A stretch of DNA of 64,000 bases, from NCBI RefSeq assembly GCF_013401515.1, contig NZ_CP058529.1:3472001-3536000 (forward strand), written 5' to 3'. The notes under the pieces are model-generated. The model saw nothing but the letters and a program-made list of their open reading frames with translations, did not search any database and was not told the origin of the DNA. Of this stretch, positions 36,232-44,597 are shown one piece after another. The DNA comes from Halorarum halophilum. Its GTDB lineage: Archaea > Halobacteriota > Halobacteria > Halobacteriales > Haloferacaceae. Position 1 is the first letter of the stretch; each line of letters opens with the position of its first letter. A program made the translations under genes and the position numbers.

Positions 36232-37371
36232 CTAGTCGGATGATGTGTTCTCTCTGACGTTTCCGCTCGTCTCCCATGACGACGGGAGTATCATGGCCGA
36301 GTCGGCGAACTCCCCGACGAACGTGTTGTCCATGGCGGAGCAGGCGTAGAACGGCTCGTCCACAGTGCGGATGCCGCTACGGTTCCCCTGGCGCTGGTCG
36401 GTCATCCCGGCAATCGTGTTGTCGTGGACCTGGAGCGCGACCACGGCGTTCCCATCGGCGTGACAGTACACACCGTCCTGGAAGTCCCCCCAGATACTGT
36501 TCCCGCTGACACGGTTCTCCGACGACGTCACGCCGTCGGCCGACCTGACTACGACGCAGTGGCCGGTGGGGGTCTGCTTCGAAATGTCGTTGTTCAGGAT
36601 CAGGTTCCGCTTCCCGCGGTTGATTATTACGTCGGCGGCTTCGTTGGCGTAGAACTTGCTGCTACTGACAACGTTCCCGTTGCCGCGCATTCGAACGGCG
36701 TGGCCGTCATTGCCGCCGAACCAGCAGGTGTCGACCCGGGCCACGCCGAGTGCCGGCCCAGCTTGCCGGTTCATCCCCATCCGGAGGCCGTCCCCGTTGG
36801 ACCGGAGGAACCGGCAGCCGCGGAAGAAGTTGTCGTCCGTGGACCCCTCTGTCGAGCCCGCGAGCCAGAAGCCGGTGCCCGGCGCCGCGGCGAAGTCGCA
36901 GTCGACGAAGCGGCCGTTCCAGAACGCACCGTAGACGATGTTACCCGTCGAGTTGTTCTCCTCGTTCCCGTCGAACGTGATGTCCTGGAACCGGCACTGC
37001 ATCCTCACGTCCTCGTCCGGCCTCGGCGTCACGACCAGATCCGTGTTTGCGCCGTCGTCGAGTTTGACGACGGTCGCGTTTCGTCCCCTACCGGTTAGCT
37101 GGACGCCGTGGTCGAGCGTGAGTTCGGCGCCGACGTACTCCCCCTCGCCGAGTTTGATATCGACGTTCGGTCCGTGCTCGTCGATGATGCGCTGGATGCC
37201 CGCGACGCCCTCGACCGGTTCGGCGTAGTGTGCGCCGTCGATCCCGTCTATCTGGCTCTGCCGAACCGAGCGGTCAACTGCCGATCGGTCGTTCGTCACC
37301 TCCGTCACCAGACCGGCCCCGATCGCACCGGCGACCGCTCCCAGGACGGTTCTCCGCTGAGGGTTCACCAT
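36232..37371 (-). CDS. Tat-exported right-handed beta-helix protein (pectate-lyase-like)
   Basis: 379 residues. The N-terminus NPQRRTVLGAVAGAIGAGL is a twin-arginine signal. After it, the chain carries many short N/G-rich turns (FQDITFDGNEENNSTGN, GCRFLRSNGDGLRMG, NLILNNDISKQTPTGH, QVHDNTIAG), the coil pattern of a parallel beta-helix as in pectate lyases and tailspikes. Such proteins bind or cleave polysaccharides outside the cell. ATG at 37371 fits the TATA-like GATTATATGG (37404-37413, minus strand); the TTG at 37395 is too close to that box. Catalytic residues cannot be assigned. Confidence 0.85.
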   Translation of the reverse strand: MVNPQRRTVLGAVAGAIGAGLVTEVTNDRSAVDRSVRQSQIDGIDGAHYAEPVEGVAGIQRIIDEHGPNVDIKLGEGEYVGAELTLDHGVQLTGRGRNATVVKLDDGANTDLVVTPRPDEDVRMQCRFQDITFDGNEENNSTGNIVYGAFWNGRFVDCDFAAAPGTGFWLAGSTEGSTDDNFFRGCRFLRSNGDGLRMGMNRQAGPALGVARVDTCWFGGNDGHAVRMRGNGNVVSSSKFYANEAADVIINRGKRNLILNNDISKQTPTGHCVVVRSADGVTSSENRVSGNSIWGDFQDGVYCHADGNAVVALQVHDNTIAGMTDQRQGNRSGIRTVDEPFYACSAMDNTFVGEFADSAMILPSSWETSGNVRENTSSD

Positions 37372-37600
37372 TTGGCTTCTCCCGTGGAAGACCAACGACG
37401 AGCCATATAATCGTTACTCGTAGCGCGTCCCGTCTGCCCGCTTCGCATCGACGACGGGCACCAACCGACAGGATACCTTCAGACTCGGTGCGACGTCGCC
37501 GCTCGGGCGACCGATTCCGTCTCCCCGGGGGATGGCCCCTCAGGACTAAGTCGGCGCGAGGAGTACGTTCGACTGGTACTACTCGAATCCCCCTCCTGTA

Positions 37601-39016
37601 ATGTCGAAGCTCGTTAAGTCATCCATCGGATCGTTCGCCGCGCAGACCGGACTCTCGCTCGTGGAGTTCATCGGCACCATGCTCGTCGCGACCATCGGTG
37701 GTCCGTCGATGCTGGGCACGTACGTGCTGTTCGTGGTGGTGTACGACGTCGGCACCCTGCTCTCCAACCTGGGGGTGTGGGAAGCGACGGTCAAACGCAT
37801 CGCGGAAGGTGACTCGCGTGGGGAGTTCCTCGCGGCGTCGTTCCTGACCAGGGGGGCGCTCCTCGTGCCGGTGCTCCTCTTCCTGGTGGTGTTCCAGGAC
37901 TCCATCGTCGACTACATCGGCGACCCGGTCGCGACGCCGTTCCTGCTCGCGACGGTGTCAATGGTCGTGCTCGTCGAGACGGTCTCCGCGGGGCTCCACG
38001 GGGAGCAAATGGTCGCTCGCTCCCGGAGTTCAGCGCTCGTCGGCAGCGTCGGAAAGGTGGTGATCTGGGGGGCACTCCTCTGGCTCGGCTACGGTCTCGT
38101 CGGTCTCCTGGTCGGCCTGTTGGCCAGTAAGCTCCTGCACGTCATCGTCGGCGTCCAGTTCCTCTCGATCCGGCCGCGCGTGCCGAACCGACGGCACTTC
38201 CAGCGGCTGTTCCAGTTTAGCCGGTACAGCTGGTTGGGTTCGATGAAGAAACGAGCCTGGATCTGGACCGACACGCTCGTTCTGGGGTTCTTCGTCGCCT
38301 CTGGGCTCATCGGCGTCTACGAGCTGAGTTGGCGCCTCTCGGCCGCCTTCTTCCTCATCTCCATGGCCGTTAGCTCCGTACTCTTCGCGAACGTCGACCA
38401 ACTTCTCGAGAGCAAGGGCCCGGACGCCGTCAGCCGTGCCGTCAGCGAATCACTCGTCTACACCGGTATTCTGGTCATCCCCGGCGTAGTGGGCGGTATC
38501 GTGATGGCCCGGCCGCTGCTGACAGCGTTCGGTTCGGAGTACGCGATCGGCTACCCCGTGTTCGTCGTACTGTTGCTGGCGCGCCTCTCACACTGCTACG
38601 AGAACGTCTTCGCGAAGGTGGTGAACGCGCTCGACAGGCCCGACCTCATGTTCCGCGCGAACGGGATGTTCATCCTGCTCAACGTCGTCGGGAACGTCGT
38701 CGCCATCGCCACGTACGGGTGGATAGGTGCCGCGGTCGCGACCGCCGTCTCGATGAGCGTGCGAACGCTGATGGCGTACCGTTATCTGACGTCGCTGATC
38801 GACCTGACGATTCCGCGCAGGGAGATCCTGCTCGAGACGCTCGCCGCGCTGATGATGGGGGCAGTCCTACTGTGGGTTACGAGAGGAGGCCCCACGAGTA
38901 CCCTCTGGACGGTTCTAACAATCGGCGGGGGCGCCACACTGTACGGCATCCTGGTACTGGCGTTCATCGGGAGAGTTCGAACGAGAGTTCGGAGCCTGGT
39001 CACCCCCTTCATCTGA
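37601..39016 (+). CDS. Polysaccharide/oligosaccharide flippase (MATE/MVF superfamily)
   Basis: 471 residues with about 13-14 transmembrane helices. The N-terminal SSIGSFAAQTGLSLVEFIGT and FSRYSWLGSMKKRAWIWTD in the middle match the Wzx/RfbX-type flippases that turn lipid-linked sugars across the membrane; AglR is the Haloferax example. It should pass a lipid-linked unit to the outer face for assembly or protein glycosylation. Its last 102 nt overlap the end of the convergent DUF2206 gene in the opposite strand. Confidence 0.9.
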   Translation: MSKLVKSSIGSFAAQTGLSLVEFIGTMLVATIGGPSMLGTYVLFVVVYDVGTLLSNLGVWEATVKRIAEGDSRGEFLAASFLTRGALLVPVLLFLVVFQDSIVDYIGDPVATPFLLATVSMVVLVETVSAGLHGEQMVARSRSSALVGSVGKVVIWGALLWLGYGLVGLLVGLLASKLLHVIVGVQFLSIRPRVPNRRHFQRLFQFSRYSWLGSMKKRAWIWTDTLVLGFFVASGLIGVYELSWRLSAAFFLISMAVSSVLFANVDQLLESKGPDAVSRAVSESLVYTGILVIPGVVGGIVMARPLLTAFGSEYAIGYPVFVVLLLARLSHCYENVFAKVVNALDRPDLMFRANGMFILLNVVGNVVAIATYGWIGAAVATAVSMSVRTLMAYRYLTSLIDLTIPRREILLETLAALMMGAVLLWVTRGGPTSTLWTVLTIGGGATLYGILVLAFIGRVRTRVRSLVTPFI

Positions 39017-41146
39017 CGGTCGAACCCGGTATATCCGGACGCCATCCCCGGCGTAGACCAGGTTCGCCGGGACGACGTTCCGTGCGTAGAATCGCGTTCG
39101 TTCGGGGTCGATGTACGCCTCCCTGTTGCCGACGCTTGCCATCGGCCTGTCGCTGACGTATATGTACGTCGCCCCCTCCAACTCGGTCATGGCGGGAGAG
39201 ACGAGAACCATCCGATCAGGGGGAATGACTTCGCGAAGGAGGATCGCGTCCCGACTCTTGATCGTACTCCACTCGTTGTAGACGGCGACGTTCGACCCGG
39301 GAGCCATCTCGTCGGCGAGCCAACGGGTCGCGTCAACTTCGCTCTGAGTGTACACCGGCCACCCGGCGTCCTGGTCGAGGTTGATACTGTACGTCGGGAC
39401 CTGGTGACCGGTCACGGCGAACGCTCCCCCGGAGCTGAACAGGAACAACACGGCGAGGAACGCCGCGAACACGTTCGCGCTCCCGCTCGGCGAGAGGTCG
39501 ATCACCCCGCGGGACACCCTCGACAGCAATGAGAACCCCACCGCCGCTCCGACGGGGGCGAACGGTGCGAGAGCGACGAGTGAGAAGAGGAGTATCCGGT
39601 CGAAGCCGATCCCGAAGGTGGTCACCACCGACGAGACGAGTAACGCGAGAACGAACGCCGAAAAGACCGCGTACTCCGGGTCAGTCTCGTCGGTCTCTCC
39701 AACCACGGCGGAGTAGAGTGTCCAAACGAGTCCCAGAGTGAAGAGCCCGATGAGGGCGATGTACAGCAGCCTGTACACGGACCAGAGCGGCGAGCCGAAC
39801 GCCTTCGTCGCGTAGCCCGCGCCGCTGCGACCCGAGGTGGGACCGCCGATCCCTATCACCGCCTCGTATCCCCTGAGGACGACACGTTCGAAGGTCCCCC
39901 CGGACGCGCTGAACAGGTACCACCCCGCCCACTCGACGCCGAGCAAGGTGACGAACGAGGGTCTGATGGAGCCGGAACCGGCCATGTCGAGTACGTCGAC
40001 CCGACGGGCGACGGCGACGGTCACGACCGTCGTCGCGAGGAACGCGATGAAGAACAGGCTGACGATGTAGTGGGAGACGATCAGCATCGTGCCGAACGCC
40101 ACTGCCAGCGTTCGACTTCGAACGTCGTTCGCCGACTCGCTGAAGAGTGTGATGAGTACCAGCACCAGGAAGAGCTGTGCGACGATCTGCTTGTCGGGCA
40201 TGATCTTGAAGTACCCGTAGTAGAAGACGAGACCGAACGGCGCGAGTGTGGCGACCCACTCTCCGTCGAATTCGAGCGTGCCGAAATAGTAGATGGCGAC
40301 GGGGAGCAGTGACGCGATTACGGGGTAAATCAGCTTGTAGACCGACACCAGATCGATTCCGGTTACCGTCGCGAAGACGGCGGCCAGGAACGTCACCGTG
40401 AGGAGGGAGCTGTCGGCGAGCTCCCACACTCCCGTCTGATAGATCGTCCGCGCCGTGGCGTACTCGAAGTGAATGTCCCACCCCCAGAGGTGCGAGGATA
40501 CGAGAGTCATCTGCAACAGCACGGAGAGCGAGACCGACCAGACGGCAACGGGCCGTAACCTCCGCGGAATCACCCCCGTGATGAGGAGGGGAGGGACGCT
40601 TGCAAGGAGCACGATGAGGACGAGCATGGGGGCGTCGTGTCCCCCCACGTTCATCGACCTGGTCGCCGCGAACGACAGGAGGGGCAAGAGCAGCAGGAGC
40701 GTCCCAGCTAGCAGAGTCTGGAGCGAGACGGTGACCGTCCGACGTTTCACTGCCGTCACGTTCGTGCGGGCGTACGCGAGTACCGAGAGAGCGACGAGCG
40801 AGAGGGCGAGCACAAGCGGCGTCCGTCTCAGCGGCCGCTCGACGCCGAGACCGGGGAGGAGGAAGTTCGTCACGACGCCGATCAGCAGGAGGAACGCACA
40901 GCTGACTCCGACAGCGTATGCGAGCATCTGCGGGGCGGGGCGGTTGATTCGAGCGACGAGCAACAGCAGGAAGCCCGGAACGAACAACGATGCGAGCGTT
41001 CCGGTCACCCCCTGGACGACAGTGTACTCGTCCCCTATCGTCGTTCCCTCGAACGCGACAAGGCCGATCGCCAGTGCCAGCGCCAGTACGATCGCGATCC
41101 GTTCGTCGACTTCGACCGTGTTCAGGGTCTCCAGGCTACCTCCCAT
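38915..41146 (-). CDS. DUF2206/GT-C-like polytopic membrane protein
   Basis: 743 residues with about 16 membrane helices and a soluble C-terminal domain (about residues 600-715). After the first helices, SSHLWGWDIHFEYATARTIY holds an acidic D/E pair in the first large extracellular loop, as in GT-C glycosyltransferases and DUF2206 proteins. The C-terminal domain (VDATRWLADEMAPGSNVAV, YIDPERTRFYARNVV) is typical of that family. It could polymerise or transfer sugars from lipid carriers at the outer face. The coding end runs 102 nt into the flippase gene. The last 25 residues are hydrophilic and might be dispensable. Confidence 0.85.
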   Translation of the reverse strand: MGGSLETLNTVEVDERIAIVLALALAIGLVAFEGTTIGDEYTVVQGVTGTLASLFVPGFLLLLVARINRPAPQMLAYAVGVSCAFLLLIGVVTNFLLPGLGVERPLRRTPLVLALSLVALSVLAYARTNVTAVKRRTVTVSLQTLLAGTLLLLLPLLSFAATRSMNVGGHDAPMLVLIVLLASVPPLLITGVIPRRLRPVAVWSVSLSVLLQMTLVSSHLWGWDIHFEYATARTIYQTGVWELADSSLLTVTFLAAVFATVTGIDLVSVYKLIYPVIASLLPVAIYYFGTLEFDGEWVATLAPFGLVFYYGYFKIMPDKQIVAQLFLVLVLITLFSESANDVRSRTLAVAFGTMLIVSHYIVSLFFIAFLATTVVTVAVARRVDVLDMAGSGSIRPSFVTLLGVEWAGWYLFSASGGTFERVVLRGYEAVIGIGGPTSGRSGAGYATKAFGSPLWSVYRLLYIALIGLFTLGLVWTLYSAVVGETDETDPEYAVFSAFVLALLVSSVVTTFGIGFDRILLFSLVALAPFAPVGAAVGFSLLSRVSRGVIDLSPSGSANVFAAFLAVLFLFSSGGAFAVTGHQVPTYSINLDQDAGWPVYTQSEVDATRWLADEMAPGSNVAVYNEWSTIKSRDAILLREVIPPDRMVLVSPAMTELEGATYIYVSDRPMASVGNREAYIDPERTRFYARNVVPANLVYAGDGVRIYRVRPSDEGGDQAPNSRSNSPDERQYQDAVQCGAPADC

Positions 41147-41190
41147 ACTACCTCGGTCGAGCTGGACGCTGGATGGCCGTTCGACCGCGG

Positions 41191-41228
41191 GGGACGTCCC
41201 TCGAAGAGGGTTCCCCGCGGGGAGGGAC
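41191..41228. repeat. Nested palindromes upstream of DUF2206
   Basis: GGGACGTCCC (41191-41200) and CCCCGCGGGG (41213-41222) are each perfect palindromes. CCCTC-GAA-GAGGG (41198-41210) is a hairpin. GTCCCTC (41196-41202) pairs with GAGGGAC (41222-41228) over the whole. The set lies 45-80 nt before the DUF2206 start. It could be a regulatory dyad or an mRNA structure. Confidence 0.5.
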
Positions 41229-41738
41229 GGATGCGATGGGGAGCGAAACCGACTCGTTGCTACATACTGGGGCTACTATCGCCCCACGGGTTACGACCAT
41301 TATCGTTCAGTTTCAGCGTGTGGCCCGAAATAGGTATGGGTAGGGTGCTGTCTCGCCTCGCGAGGGAGTCTCGTTCCCGCCGAGCCGGAATCGGGGGTTC
41401 CCCCACGACAGGGGTCGGCGGGCATCGCCGCGAACAGCCCTGCTCGACCCTCCCGATTTCTGACCGCGAGCAGCCGTCACGGCGCGACGACCGAGTGAAC
41501 CTCCCCTCGGCCCACGCCATCGAGCCGGTCTGCATGCGGGGGGACCGTCCCGTCCACTTCATTCGATGGGGAGCTTCGAAACTTCGACGGGATGATTCTG
41601 GAACTATTCCTCGGAATTAAATATCGAAACAACGCACTGAAATGGCACTTCCGTTGTATAGGTTTGGCCATATTCGAACTAGCTTCAAACGGTCGCTCGA
41701 TTATTCGGTCCTACTCTATCCACGGGTTCAATAACAAA

Positions 41739-41746
41739 GGAGGTGA
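41739..41746 (+). promoter_or_regulatory. Shine-Dalgarno sequence before GT2 / leader ORF
   Basis: GGAGGTGA is a full match to the archaeal anti-Shine-Dalgarno. It lies 3 nt before an ATG at 41750 that opens a 7-codon ORF, and 19 nt before the GT2 ATG at 41766. Strong Shine-Dalgarno sites are rare in this mostly leaderless genome. Confidence 0.55.
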
Positions 41747-41749
41747 GAG

Positions 41750-41773
41750 ATGTTACGACGGACAAATGGCTAG
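41750..41773 (+). other. Putative 7-codon leader ORF overlapping the GT2 start
   Basis: ATG-TTA-CGA-CGG-ACA-AAT-GGC-TAG (MLRRTNG) in the +1 frame relative to GT2. Its stop lies just after the GT2 ATG, so ribosomes could terminate and re-initiate there. It might instead mark a sequencing frameshift at the true N-terminus. Confidence 0.3.
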
Positions 41774-43109
41774 CGAAGACGGGTTCGATAGCGTCGATGC
41801 GCCCACGCCGGGACAGTCGACGCGGTTCGAGAAGCCCGCGATCGGTGCCGTGGCGACGACGGACAACGCCGATCAGATCGTGCGGTTCGTCCTCCGCGGG
41901 ACCCAGTTCGGTCACGGGGTACTGATCGCCTGCGGGCCGGAATCGGAGACCGATGCCGTGAGGTTCGCGAGCAGGCTCGGTGCGGACATCGTCCCGGTCG
42001 AAGGCGGAGGCGGCGGGAACTCGAGGGCCCGACTCGCCGACGCGGCATCCTCGCTGGGGTACCCGGGACTCGTTTTTTGCGACCGGCTGGACGAGTGGGT
42101 CGACTACTCCGCGACGCTGGTGCACTTTGAGGAACGGGAGGGAACGTTCACCGTCGCGCCGGTTCTCGAAGGGGACGGGAGAGGTAAAATCGGCGGGGTC
42201 CTCGTCGCGATCCCGGCGTTCAACGAGGCGGACACGATCGGGGCGGTGGTGGTGGCGGCGCGAGCCAACGCGGACGCGGTGCTCGTCATCGACGATGGCA
42301 GCGAGGACGACACGGCGATCGAGGCGGCCGAGGCGGGCGCCATCGTCGTCGAACACGAGGGGAACAAGGGGTATGGAGCTGCGTTGCAAACCGCCTTCGA
42401 GGAGGCGGAAACGCGCCTCGTCGACCACCTGGTGACGCTCGACGGTGACGGGCAACACGACCCCTCCGACGTCGGCCGTCTCGTCGAGAGGCAGCGCGAG
42501 ACGGGCGCCAACCTCGTCATCGGTAGCCGGTTCGCGGACGGAGTACGGAGCACGATTCCGCCGTACCGAAAGTTCGGGCTCGGCGTCGTCAACGTGCTGA
42601 CGAACCTCAGTTTCGGGGTCCTGCGCGCCGACTCGTGGGTGAGGGACACGCAGTGCGGCCTCCGCGCGTACGACCGCGAGGCCATCCGTGAACTGGCCTC
42701 TACCGAGTCGCTCGGCGACCACATGAGCGCGAGTACCGACATCCTCTATCACGCACACCGGCTCGGGTTCAACGTCGAGGAGGTCGGCGTCGTCGTCGAC
42801 TACGACGTCGACGACGCCAGCACCATCAACCCGCTCTCGCACGGGTACGTACTGGTCATGAACCTCCTCAACACGATCGAGCGAGAACGGCCGTTGGTCG
42901 TCCTCTCCCTCCCCGGGTCTTTCGTCACCCTCACGGGGTTCGGGTTCGGCTACTGGGGCGTCGCGAGCTACGTCGAATCCGGCAACCTCGAGATCGAAAT
43001 CGCTCTCATCGCCCTGTTCTTCATCCTCACCGGGTTTCTCACGGTCTTCACCGGCGTCATCCTCCACAGCCTGAACGGCTACTTCGACCAACTGCGCGAT
43101 TTTATCTGA
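41766..43109 (+). CDS. Glycosyltransferase family 2 with C-terminal membrane helices
   Basis: 447 residues. An N-terminal domain of about 135 residues (KPAIGAVATTDNADQIVRFV) resembles a UspA/Rossmann-like fold. The GT-A domain (about 143-370) follows, with VLVAIPAFNEADTIGAVVV, VLVIDDGSEDDT, HLVTLDGDGQHDP as the DxD-type site, and SWVRDTQCGLRAYDREAI. Two C-terminal helices (about 380-400 and 412-436) anchor it. It resembles dolichyl-phosphate glycosyltransferases, which load a sugar onto a lipid carrier for export. ATG at 41766 is the only ATG in frame near the ribosome-binding site, though 19 nt away. Confidence 0.9.
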   Translation: MASEDGFDSVDAPTPGQSTRFEKPAIGAVATTDNADQIVRFVLRGTQFGHGVLIACGPESETDAVRFASRLGADIVPVEGGGGGNSRARLADAASSLGYPGLVFCDRLDEWVDYSATLVHFEEREGTFTVAPVLEGDGRGKIGGVLVAIPAFNEADTIGAVVVAARANADAVLVIDDGSEDDTAIEAAEAGAIVVEHEGNKGYGAALQTAFEEAETRLVDHLVTLDGDGQHDPSDVGRLVERQRETGANLVIGSRFADGVRSTIPPYRKFGLGVVNVLTNLSFGVLRADSWVRDTQCGLRAYDREAIRELASTESLGDHMSASTDILYHAHRLGFNVEEVGVVVDYDVDDASTINPLSHGYVLVMNLLNTIERERPLVVLSLPGSFVTLTGFGFGYWGVASYVESGNLEIEIALIALFFILTGFLTVFTGVILHSLNGYFDQLRDFI

Positions 43110-44008
43110 CTGACCCGATGAGGGTACCGCCGCACGGCGGTGGGCTGGACTGGACCTCCGACGTCTGCAGTCGATATCCCCGCCCAACTTGGCTGGTATC
43201 GATTTCCCGGATACTCCCGGGAGAGCATCGGGTCGGGAGTCCACGGTCGTGCCGTTTCGGTCGAGTTCCCGGCCCGTAGGTCGTGCCGGCAGGCGTCCCC
43301 CTCCGTCTGGCTTGCCTCCAACGTGCGCGGTTGCGGTTTCCGGTCAAAGTACTCGAGTCGTTCGTGGTCCGAAGGCGACCACGATGTCGAATCCGGGACC
43401 GGGGGTCGGTGATGAGTCGCGTCCAGTAACGCCTCGGAATCGTCCGTCGGGTCGACCCTGCGAACGACAGCCACCTCGCCAGGGAACCCCCATTTCGTCG
43501 CCTCATCGGTCGAGGGTTAGAGAGGATGTACGGCCCTCTCCGGACAGGACAGGCCGTCTTACCGATTCTCGCCGGTCGGTAGAGCCGACTTACAGCGGAG
43601 GTGCATTCGCTAACCGAGCAGGTGAACGTGCGCACGGTCACGCAGCAGACCGACGTCGAAACGCGGTGTGAGATCCCGTATCGACGCGGAAGGAGGTCGA
43701 CTGCCCCGGAACGGACGCCCGGAGCCGACCGGAACGACATCATCCCGTCAAGGAGGCTTCCATTACGCTTGTACGTCCGTAACGCACCCCCGAGTTCGAC
43801 CCCGAGCGTCGGTAGCGACGACCGACGTCGACGGACGGGGCCGTCAGTCAATCTGCTACTGTCGGGGAAGCGGAGGTTGCCGTAGTCCCGCTACGAGGCC
43901 ATCACCGGACGGATTGATTCATAGTTCCTGGGGCCGTTCTACCGAAGGGCGACTCGCTCGTCCGCCGTCTCCGACGAGGCCTGGGCCGGGGTAATGTCGC
44001 CGATGTGT
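43110..44008. other. Gene-free stretch (about 0.9 kb) at the end of the glycan island
   Basis: No reading frame on either strand has recognisable protein character; the longest frames are Arg/Ser-rich shadow products. This is probably degenerate sequence left by mobile elements, given the IS630-type HTH gene at its right edge. No tRNA, long inverted repeat or duplicated target was seen by eye. Confidence 0.4.
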
Positions 44009-44461
44009 TCACCGCCGGTCCGACTCCGTCGCCGCGTCGGTTTCGGTCAACAACCGCCGGACGTGACGGTGGGAGTACTCGACGCCGAACTCCTCGCGGA
44101 TGTACTCCCGAGCGAGTGGCGCCGTCCAGAACGGGGCGTCGAACCCGGACTCGATCGGCGGGCGCTCGACGGCCACCTCGAACCGCGCCCGCTCGTCTTC
44201 GCTCAGGTCGGGGGTTCTCCCCGGTGGGGTATCGTCCTCGAGTGCGCCCTCGAGTCCCCGTTCCTCGAACCGATCGAGCCATTCGTAGCACGTCTGTGCG
44301 GGGATCCCCCACCTGGCCTCGATGGCGGCCGGGGACCGTCCCGCGAGATACTCGCGGGCTACGACGAGGCGCTTCACCGCCTTGCCGTCACGCGTCGTCG
44401 CGAGGAGGTCCGTGACCTCCTCCGGGCTGACGTCCGGTAGCTTCTCACCTGTTGCCGTCAT
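44009..44461 (-). CDS. IS630-type helix-turn-helix protein (transposase N-terminal part or domesticated regulator)
   Basis: 150 residues with two helix-turn-helix units. The first, RLVVAREYLAGRSPAAIEAR followed by WGIPAQTCYEWLDRFEERGLE, is the IS630/Tc1 paired-like domain. The second ends in LAREYIREEFGVEYSHRHVRRLL. The catalytic DDE half that should follow is absent: the frame stops at 44009 and no DDE motif is found downstream. Haloarchaea carry many such HTH-only proteins. A TATA-like TTCATAAC (44482-44489, minus strand) sits about 25 nt before the ATG, so it is probably expressed without a leader. A 27-nt palindrome lies just upstream. Confidence 0.75.
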   Translation of the reverse strand: MTATGEKLPDVSPEEVTDLLATTRDGKAVKRLVVAREYLAGRSPAAIEARWGIPAQTCYEWLDRFEERGLEGALEDDTPPGRTPDLSEDERARFEVAVERPPIESGFDAPFWTAPLAREYIREEFGVEYSHRHVRRLLTETDAATESDRR

Positions 44462-44492
44462 GGTTCGGGGAACGCACGCCGTAGTTATGAAT

Positions 44493-44519
44493 CCTTCTGT
44501 CCGAAAGTTCGGAAGAAGG
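44493..44519. promoter_or_regulatory. 27-nt near-perfect inverted repeat upstream of the HTH gene
   Basis: CCTTCT-g-TCCGAA-ag-TTCGGA-AGAAGG: twelve base pairs per arm with one unpaired G. It touches the upstream edge of the HTH gene's TATA-like box. It could be an operator, a transposon end, or a hairpin ending the transcript from the PCMT-like gene, which stops 79 nt away. Confidence 0.5.
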
Positions 44520-44597
44520 TTCCGACTCGACCGTCGAAGCCGACGGCTGAGTGGAGTGTGTACCGATTCGGATCCGACAAATAAGGTATCGTTACGC

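Larger units (their letters stand above)
41147..41765. other. Divergent intergenic stretch with palindromes and a ribosome-binding site
   Basis: About 620 nt between DUF2206 (minus) and GT2 (plus). It contains the nested palindromes at 41191-41228, an AT-rich patch GAATTAAATATCGAAAC near 41,612-41,628 that looks like a promoter, and a strong Shine-Dalgarno-type GGAGGTGA at 41739-41746. Frames through the left part lack protein character. Confidence 0.5.

Noticed and set aside
43102-43851. A 249-codon minus-strand frame in the gene-free stretch
   Set aside because: Arg/Ser/Thr-rich product with no hydrophobic or motif pattern and no promoter; probably chance openness at high GC.
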